DNA of 40,925 bases from Candidatus Acetothermia bacterium. Its GTDB lineage: Bacteria; Bipolaricaulota; Bipolaricaulia; RBG-16-55-9; JANLFV01. Numbering within the stretch: the stretch's first letter is position 1; the number at the start of each line of letters is the position of its first letter. The position numbers and the translations under genes were made by a program. The stretch spans positions 1 to 40,925 of the forward strand of contig JANLFV010000014.1 in NCBI GenBank assembly GCA_024653345.1, given 5' to 3'. The notes beneath the pieces are model-generated. The model did not search any database. It was not told the origin of the DNA and saw only the letters and a list, made by a program, of their open reading frames with translations. This document shows positions 35,852 through 40,925 of this stretch, in pieces.

Positions 35852-36997
35852 TCAAGGCCCCTTCACAAACCCCGGAGGCCAGGGGTAGTCAGGAGGGCAG
35901 AGGTCGAGCCCGTGGGCAGGAGGGGGAGGGCAGAGGGCTGATCCTTCAGCTCCTGGATACCTGCACTCATAACCCTGGCTGTTATCATGAACCTCATTGG
36001 CCCAGCCGGTCAGCACTCCTTTGAAGGGATACTCCGGGTCAAATCCATAAGGGGGTTGGATCGAATTACAGTCTGCAGCTGGGTTTGTTACGGCAACAGC
36101 GACCCCGGCCCAGCCATTATGATGGATCCTATTATTGAGGATGTCAGCCATCCCATTTCCGGCAATAACTATGCCCTCAAGCATGTTACTGGAAATCTCA
36201 TTGTCGTAGATACTTGCCTGAGCCATGGCCCTAAAGGTCACCCATCCTGTACCTGCATAAAATTCCTGCCCTACCTGAATTCCTATTGCGCCGTTATCAT
36301 GAACGAAATTTCCCCAAATGCGCGCCTGAGATTCTTGGCGAACAAAGATTCCGGGGTTATACCGGCCGCCAGTAATTACATTATCATCATAAATAGAAGC
36401 CTGTGCTCTACCCGCTATTGATATCCCGTAAGTATTCCTGATCGTGTTGTCAAATATTGCGACTTGTGTAGTATCTACTGCAACAATACCTGTCCCATTG
36501 ATGTTGTGCAGATGGTTGTTAAAGATGCTCGCATCCGATCTCCCACGAATGGCGATGCCGACCTCATCCCCGACGGACAGGGTTTGGGGTGTCCAATTGC
36601 CACTAATGGTGAACCCTGTGATCACTACATGAGCGTCTTCAATTACCATTATAGGAAGGGAGTATCGGTACCCTGGCGATCCCCAACGGAGATGAGCACC
36701 GCCCCTGATGATCACCTTCTCGGGGTCTTCACCCTCCAGGATGAGGTCCTTACTGATGGTAATGCTTTCCCCATCAGCGGGCGTATATGTGCCCTCTTTG
36801 ACCAAGATATGCGTCCACGCCGGTGCGGCGTCGATCGCCTCCTGGATCGAGGAGTAGGGGCAGCCGCTGGGGCAGACAGTAAAGTCGGCCACGGTAGTGG
36901 GCGGCTCCGGCGAGCCACCAACTACCAGAATAGCCAGCATACCGATCGTAACTATCCCTAGCAGAAGAATCCCTGTCTTCCCTTCAACTATGCTCAT
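35852..36997 (-). CDS. Secreted right-handed parallel beta-helix protein 2 (intact)
   Basis: A 381-residue secreted protein, the only unbroken member of the three. The signal peptide spans residues 1-28 (ILLLGIVTIGMLAILVVGG). The entry motif is FTVCPSGCPYSSIQEAIDAAPAWTHILVKEGTY. About ten parallel beta-helix coils follow with the N-N-x-I/V-x-x-N asparagine-ladder rhythm (SIFNNHLHNINGTGIVAV, ADILNNRIHHNGWAGVAV). The Cys/Pro-rich end closes with LCPPDYPWPPGFVKGP. ATG 36997 is preferred over a frame start at 37027 because AAAGGAGG lies seven bases upstream. Relatives act on polysaccharides or form surface fibres; no pectate-lyase catalytic residues can be pointed out, so the role is open. Confidence 0.88.
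   Translation of the reverse strand: MSIVEGKTGILLLGIVTIGMLAILVVGGSPEPPTTVADFTVCPSGCPYSSIQEAIDAAPAWTHILVKEGTYTPADGESITISKDLILEGEDPEKVIIRGGAHLRWGSPGYRYSLPIMVIEDAHVVITGFTISGNWTPQTLSVGDEVGIAIRGRSDASIFNNHLHNINGTGIVAVDTTQVAIFDNTIRNTYGISIAGRAQASIYDDNVITGGRYNPGIFVRQESQARIWGNFVHDNGAIGIQVGQEFYAGTGWVTFRAMAQASIYDNEISSNMLEGIVIAGNGMADILNNRIHHNGWAGVAVAVTNPAADCNSIQPPYGFDPEYPFKGVLTGWANEVHDNSQGYECRYPGAEGSALCPPPPAHGLDLCPPDYPWPPGFVKGP
35858..35890 (-). repeat. 33-bp tail repeat, copy B
   Basis: Codes for the DYPWPPGFVKG end of beta-helix protein 2. The silent codon positions are the same as in copies A and C (TAC CCC TGG CC-, GGG TTT GTG AAG GGG). Confidence 0.85.
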
Positions 36998-37048
36998 TCT
37001 CTCCCTCCTTTCGTCCCCACCATTCACCCTTGCAACAATCGGCCTGCC

Positions 37049-37678
37049 TTAGGGGACAGACTGCATGCGGACCTGGCCATCCATAAGGCTGACTGGTGGC
37101 GCAGTAACTATGGTTGTAGAGATATCAGATTCTTCTTGATTCGAAGGAGGAGGCTCCGCACCTCCACCGCCAGAGCCATGGGGCTTGCAAAGCCCCATGG
37201 ATTCGCACAACTTCTGCGCCTCCTCTAGGTCGATCCCATTCCCATATACCGCTAGAACCTTGCCGTCAACAATTACCACAAGAGGATATGTAGGTATACT
37301 CGCCAGCGACTGACACAGGCTTTCCACGGCTCCTTCGGCAGCACCATCGATCACCAGGACTATGACCGGCTGCCCCTGGCACATGGGCGGATCAGTATGA
37401 TAGACATTGCCTATCGCGCGAATAGCTGACTTAACACGATCAACAACCCTTTGCAGATCATAAGGATCGTTCTCCAAGTATGGTTCGACCAGAATGTAGA
37501 CGGTAGTGTCTTCCTCACCGTTCGTTGCTATTATATCGATCTCATAACTATCTGCCAATTTCTGCAACGTCCAGCCCCGCCCCTCCTGATCTAGCAGTTG
37601 GAGGGAGAGCTGGATGGTTCTCTGGATTCTGGCTATATTCTCCGTAGCATCTTCGATCTCTCTCGCTGTCCTGTACAA
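37049..37678 (-). CDS. Unknown protein, probably 5'-truncated paralogue of the gene at 39229
   Basis: I do not recognise this protein. From a TTG (37676-37678) it reads 209 residues: a helical part (TAREIEDATENIARIQRTIQLSLQLL), a mixed alpha/beta part (VIVLVIDGAAEGAVESLCQSL, YPLVVIVDGKVLAVYGNG, LEEAQKLCESMGLC) and a Gly/Pro/Ser-rich tail without any domain. The frame is open further upstream to 37849, directly after the stop of beta-helix 3, with no ATG or GTG. That extension contains GLASQHFPGAPPLARSR, resembling GLSGFQQWAGLPGSDQSRR of the larger protein at 39229. The C-terminal pattern strand-G-G-N-EE-x-QK-x-C is also shared. I infer a paralogue that lost its 5' part and start. It precedes beta-helix 2 by 51 bp. 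Confidence 0.5.
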   Translation of the reverse strand: MYRTAREIEDATENIARIQRTIQLSLQLLDQEGRGWTLQKLADSYEIDIIATNGEEDTTVYILVEPYLENDPYDLQRVVDRVKSAIRAIGNVYHTDPPMCQGQPVIVLVIDGAAEGAVESLCQSLASIPTYPLVVIVDGKVLAVYGNGIDLEEAQKLCESMGLCKPHGSGGGGAEPPPSNQEESDISTTIVTAPPVSLMDGQVRMQSVP

Positions 37679-37849
37679 GCCTGAGATGCTGGCATTGATG
37701 GCCAGCCTCCCTAAGAGTCTTGCAATATCGTCAGATAAATCGAAAGACCGTTTGGGGTCGCATCTTGCAATCCGACTTCTAGCAAGCGGCGGAGCCCCGG
37801 GGAAATGTTGCGATGCAAGACCGGACCCAGCACTTGTGCACCATTTGCT

Positions 37850-39141
37850 CTATCCTGACCCCTTCACAAACCCCGCAGGCCAGGGGTAATCTTCCGGGCA
37901 GAGGTTCCCCTCAGTGTTGCCTTCAAGACCCTACCCACCTCTTTCGCATATCTGCTGCAACTCCTCACTGGGTTGACCCAATATATCTGCGTAATTAACA
38001 CCATTGTCTGCAATATAATTTCTTGACATGATATTACATCCTTGATATTATATACCCTTAGACCAGTATCTTTGTTATGGGTGACGACATTCCCGATAAT
38101 TTGCACCTCACCACTCCAGATAATGAGACCATCCCTTTCATTGTTTATAATATTGCTCTCTTCAATGAGGCAATCGCTGTCTGACAGCTCCACAGCATTA
38201 ATATTCTACTCCAATAGGTTATCTGGGATTGACACCCTTCGGCTGAAGTATGCATGGATTCCAGTATTATTGTGCTTAAAAACATTCCCCTGTATAGTAA
38301 TATTTTCGGTATTTAAAATGTAAACACCCCTATTATTTCTAAAAATTTGGTTAAGTCCAATGAATACATCTTCAGACTCCCAAACCTCAATCGCATTCCC
38401 CCGTCCTAATGGCGGTTGGTTGTTGTAGAGACTGTTATTTACGATAGCTACGCTCATGGCCTCACCAACCCCGGGAATTCGGCCGACTTTGAGGAGGCGG
38501 ATGCCAACAAAGGTGGTTGTAATAGAGTTGTCAGCGATAAGTAAGTCAGCTAAAGTACCAGTAAGAAGGATCCCGCCTATCTTAAAGCTGTTGTTGCGGA
38601 TGAAGCCTCTTACCAAACCTACTATCTGAAGCCCTCCCTCGATAGCCAGTCCTTCAAGGCCTACCACGAGATAATTCGAGCTAGCGATGAAGACAGTTGG
38701 TCGCAGAACTTCCTCTGTACTTAACTCTCCTGTCTGAATACCGGTATTAACAGCAATACTGCGGAGAGTAACCAGTTCCTGTCCAACACCTTGTAACCAG
38801 ACGCTCTTAAGAATGACCAGGTTCTCTACGTAGATGCCGGGTAAGATGTGGATAAGGGGGATTTTGAAAGGGGTCTCCAAGAAGGGGAGAAGAGGAGGGG
38901 TATCGGGGGCTGCATCGATAGCGTCCTGAATCTTTTGGAACTGGCAGATCGGGGGCCCTTCGGGGCAAACTGTGAGCTCTACTGCAGGCTCGATTGGCAG
39001 CCATGGCTGAAGTGGTGTCTGAGGTTGACCCACTCCCCTTTCCATTACTGCGGCAGTCTGAAACAGGGATAGCGTCCCTCCTCCGACTACTCCTGACATG
39101 AATAACACCAACAATACTATCCCTATTCCCAATCTTCTCAT
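37850..39141 (-). pseudogene. Secreted right-handed beta-helix protein 3, three lesions
   Basis: The gene starts at ATG 39141 (GGAAGGAGGGAG upstream) with a signal peptide (GIGIVLLVLFMSGVVGGG). The entry motif LTVCPEGPPICQFQKIQDAIDAAPD follows, then about nine beta-helix coils. An in-frame TAG at 38206-38208 stops the reading after IPDNLLE. The same frame then continues the helix (NINAVELSDSDCLIEESNIINNERDGLIIW). Near 38020-38040 the frame shifts to NYIADNGVNYADI. A second TAG lies at 37931-37933, and the usual end NLCPEDYPWPAGFVKGSG stops at 37850-37852. Several independent lesions make this a decaying copy rather than a recoded gene. The first 311 residues could still be secreted. It is AT-richer than the left part of the window. 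Confidence 0.8.
37859..37891 (-). repeat. 33-bp tail repeat, copy C
   Basis: Encodes the DYPWPAGFVKG end of the decaying beta-helix 3. It is still nearly identical to copies A and B although the rest of the gene has accumulated lesions. Confidence 0.85.
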
Positions 39142-39228
39142 GGGACTCCCTCCTTCCACTAAAGGAGCTATGAACCTCTTGCAATCTATTACCAAGACCT
39201 TATTTCATCTATCTCCACTACCGTAAGA

Positions 39229-40871
39229 TTATAGAGATAGCATACAGGTCATCCCAGGAGGGCACTCACTGGGATCATCGACAAGTGGTGGTGCAGCCCC
39301 GCTTGCTGGGGAAGATGAATCACCTCCCGAAGCGTTGCCACCATTACCCTGTTGTTCCTGACAACCAAATCCTTCACAAGCATCGCAACTGGCATTTCCA
39401 GTAGCCTCCTTACAAGCCATCTTCTGGAGCTCTTCGTCCTTGAAATATTGGCAATTACCTCCCACGCACTCCCATTCGAGTCCGTTCGGAGTCATCCGCC
39501 AGACGAGAATCGCTACATTCGGATCAATCCCCCACCTGTCCTTTATTGCCTGTAGCGCTGCTTCCGTACCCTTAGCATCCATATTAGTGGAGCCATAGGT
39601 GACAATTCCACGATCCAGTGGCTTCCCGAGGATATCTCGGGGTATTTGCCGATCTAAGATAGCCAACGCTTGCTCAATCCAATTCAAGATCTCATTGACA
39701 TTAGCCGCACAGTTCTCACAGTGATCGCCACGACCGACAATTGTAATCCCTTTAGTATCGATCACGATCGAGAGAGGGAGCCCCCACATCTGCCAGGTTG
39801 TTTGACCGGGTGCATTTGGAATTCGCATCACTATGAAAGCATTCTGATGCTTCTCTGGATCAAAAGGTGTGCCATCCTCTCCAATAATTCCTACAAGCTG
39901 CCATGGTTGATCAAAGGAGTCCCTTGTAAGTCCCTGCTGAATAATATTACAAAGGATGGTAATACTACCTACTATAATCTCTACACGGCGGCTTTGATCG
40001 CTGCCTGGGAGCCCTGCCCACTGCTGAAAACCCGAGAGGCCCTTCAATAGCTGGCAACCAGGGCCACAGGTGAAAGGTATAATAGCAGCCTTGTACTGCC
40101 TTATGATATGGCGAGCTATTGCCTCCACCTGATCTGTGAAACTTTCGGCAGCATCTGTACCGAATGTTTCCTCTATAGCCCTATAAGCATTTGCCCAGTT
40201 AGTGACAAAGGCCCCGGCAAAGTCATTGGCAGCCTGTGGAGTCATAGCAGGAGGAATGGACCCTGCTAAATAGAATGCTATCTCGGTCCCTAGCGCAACC
40301 ATCTCGCCCATTCGGCTAAGGGGTGGCTGTGTTGCCAGGTCGATAGCCGCAGCCCTAAGTCCGTGTGCAAACCCTTGCAAGAAGCTTCGGGCCTCTTGGA
40401 AATCCTGGGTGTCCAAAGCCAGTAATAACGCTTGCTCAACTTTGTTTAAGCCTTGCAGCAGTAGGCTGTCGTAGACCATATCGAATTGGCCATTCTCGAG
40501 AGCCTCTGCCAAGGCTTGCAGCCAAGTCGCTAGCAAAGTGGGCTCTATGGATTCCAGAATTTGCAAAGCCTCTAAGAGGCGCAAGTTTGGCGTTCCCAGA
40601 GAGTCCAGGGCTGGCGGCAGCACGACCGCGATGCTCATCCAGGACTGCAACTGGACCAGATCGATTTCCTTGAAGCCTGCTAGCAGCACATTACCCCCCT
40701 TTGGCCGGTCCCAGGCGTAGACCATGCCACAAAAGCCGGAGCGCACAAGGATATTATGGGCTTCTAAGGCCTTCTCAAAAGCATCATCAGACTCATACCA
40801 TTGCTGATACCACTTCCTCCAAGCGACAGAATCGAAGACCTTCGGGCCATCCCAGGGGCCGAGGATTCGGC
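39229..40871 (-). CDS. Large unknown protein with redoxin-like segment, 5' end cut at IS junction
   Basis: The reading frame gives 505 residues from a GTG at 40746, but stays open through PWDGPKVFDSVAWRKWYQQW and EKALEAHNILVRSGFCGMVY up to the IS boundary. The true start is therefore lost. I do not recognise the family. It has a long helical part (about residues 30-215), a pair of cysteines in FTCGPGCQLL, and a segment WGLPLSIVIDTKGITIVGRG then DHCENCAANVNEI that resembles the cis-Pro and strand pair of redoxins/thioredoxins. That is weak evidence. After GGNCQYFKDEELQKMACKEA comes a Cys-, Gly- and Ser-rich tail (DACEGFGCQEQQGNGGN) ending CPPGMTCMLSL. No signal peptide can be judged. It precedes beta-helix 3 by 87 bp. 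Confidence 0.6.
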
Positions 40872-40925
40872 TGTAGTGGACCCCTCGGATTGGACACCTC
40901 TGTTAGGGAGGGGTAAGGTCCAAGG
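40872..40925 (+). mobile_element. Terminus of an IS-like element (IS3-like), cut by window end
   Basis: Position 40872 begins TGTAGTGGACCCCT, five bases, TTGGACA, CCTCTG, TAGGGAGG, the inverted counterpart of 1-55. It runs out of the window. The last bases (GGGAGGGGTAAGG) could be a ribosome-binding region for a transposase gene just outside; that is inference. Confidence 0.6.

Noticed and set aside
34567-37891. Tail repeats as integron attC or other site-specific recombination sites
   Set aside because: The repeats lie inside coding sequence before the stop codon, lack the GTTRRRY/RYYYAAC core pair of attC, and no integrase is present. They encode the same protein tag.
38023-38051. Plus-strand promoter TTGACA-17-TATTAT antisense to beta-helix 3
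   Set aside because: It sits in an AT-rich decaying gene with no plus-strand gene downstream; a chance match is likely.
37850-38208. Recoding of TAG as an amino acid in beta-helix 3
   Set aside because: A frameshift occurs as well, and TAG also serves as the true end of this gene. Decay explains all lesions more simply.

Overview
Overview. The window (about 41 kb) is bacterial chromosomal DNA. It carries a complete 16S rRNA gene, SpoVG, RNase III, sigma70-type promoters (TTGACA, 17-18 bp, TATAAT-like) and good Shine-Dalgarno sites. The left 34 kb is GC-rich with frequent TTG/GTG starts. The right 6 kb is visibly poorer in GC and holds secreted repeat proteins. TreT, a GH57 amylopullulanase, a bifunctional PGI/PMI, an unlinked 16S gene and secreted beta-helix proteins with a CPxGCPxSSIQ entry motif suggest an uncultured thermophile, perhaps of the Bipolaricaulota/Acetothermia (OP1) kind. 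That placement is inference and a 16S search would settle it. Both ends of the window end inside matching, inverted IS-like termini, so it looks like a contig that broke at copies of one insertion sequence.

Layout. 1-2037 (minus): a nuclease gene cut by an IS end, an EamA transporter and a GNAT acetyltransferase. 2168-2617: an FMN split-barrel protein. 2618-3322: a gene-free stretch with strong inverted repeats. 3323-7004: a secreted protein, PGI/PMI, an unknown protein and phosphofructokinase. 7049-16098 (minus): a shared sugar-ABC ATPase, ROK glucokinase, trehalose synthase TreT, MscS channel, a glucosidase-like enzyme and an AglEFG-like importer. 16145-17056: a sugar-phosphate nucleotidyltransferase. 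17187-23999 (plus): secreted GH57 amylopullulanase followed by a MalEFG importer. 24007-29881 (minus): galT-glgA-malQ-malZ. 29921-31477: an amidohydrolase. 31586-33137: 16S rRNA without 23S, 5S or tRNA, divergent from spoVG-rnc (33440-34485). 34561-40871 (minus): three secreted right-handed beta-helix genes (one intact, one with a single frameshift, one with three lesions), and two genes of unknown function that each precede a beta-helix gene.

How the genes fit together. The central 23 kb reads as an alpha-glucan economy. The amylopullulanase cuts starch or pullulan outside the cell. Two ABC importers bring in maltodextrins and alpha-glucosides, probably powered by the single ATPase. MalQ, MalZ and the glucosidase trim them. 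Glucokinase, PGI/PMI and PFK feed glycolysis. The nucleotidyltransferase, GalT and GlgA lead to NDP-sugars and glycogen, and TreT makes trehalose. An MscS channel just upstream of treT suggests coupling of trehalose synthesis to osmotic release.

Most unusual points. (1) The beta-helix island: its proteins share an identical C-terminal tag, DYPWPxGFVKG, preserved almost base for base as a 33-bp repeat. (2) The maltodextrin-binding protein contains a six-cysteine cluster plus a Pro-Pro-Ile repeat encoded by a 9-bp tandem repeat. (3) The stand-alone 16S unit has its own promoter and a 13-bp leader/trailer processing stem, next to the RNase III gene.
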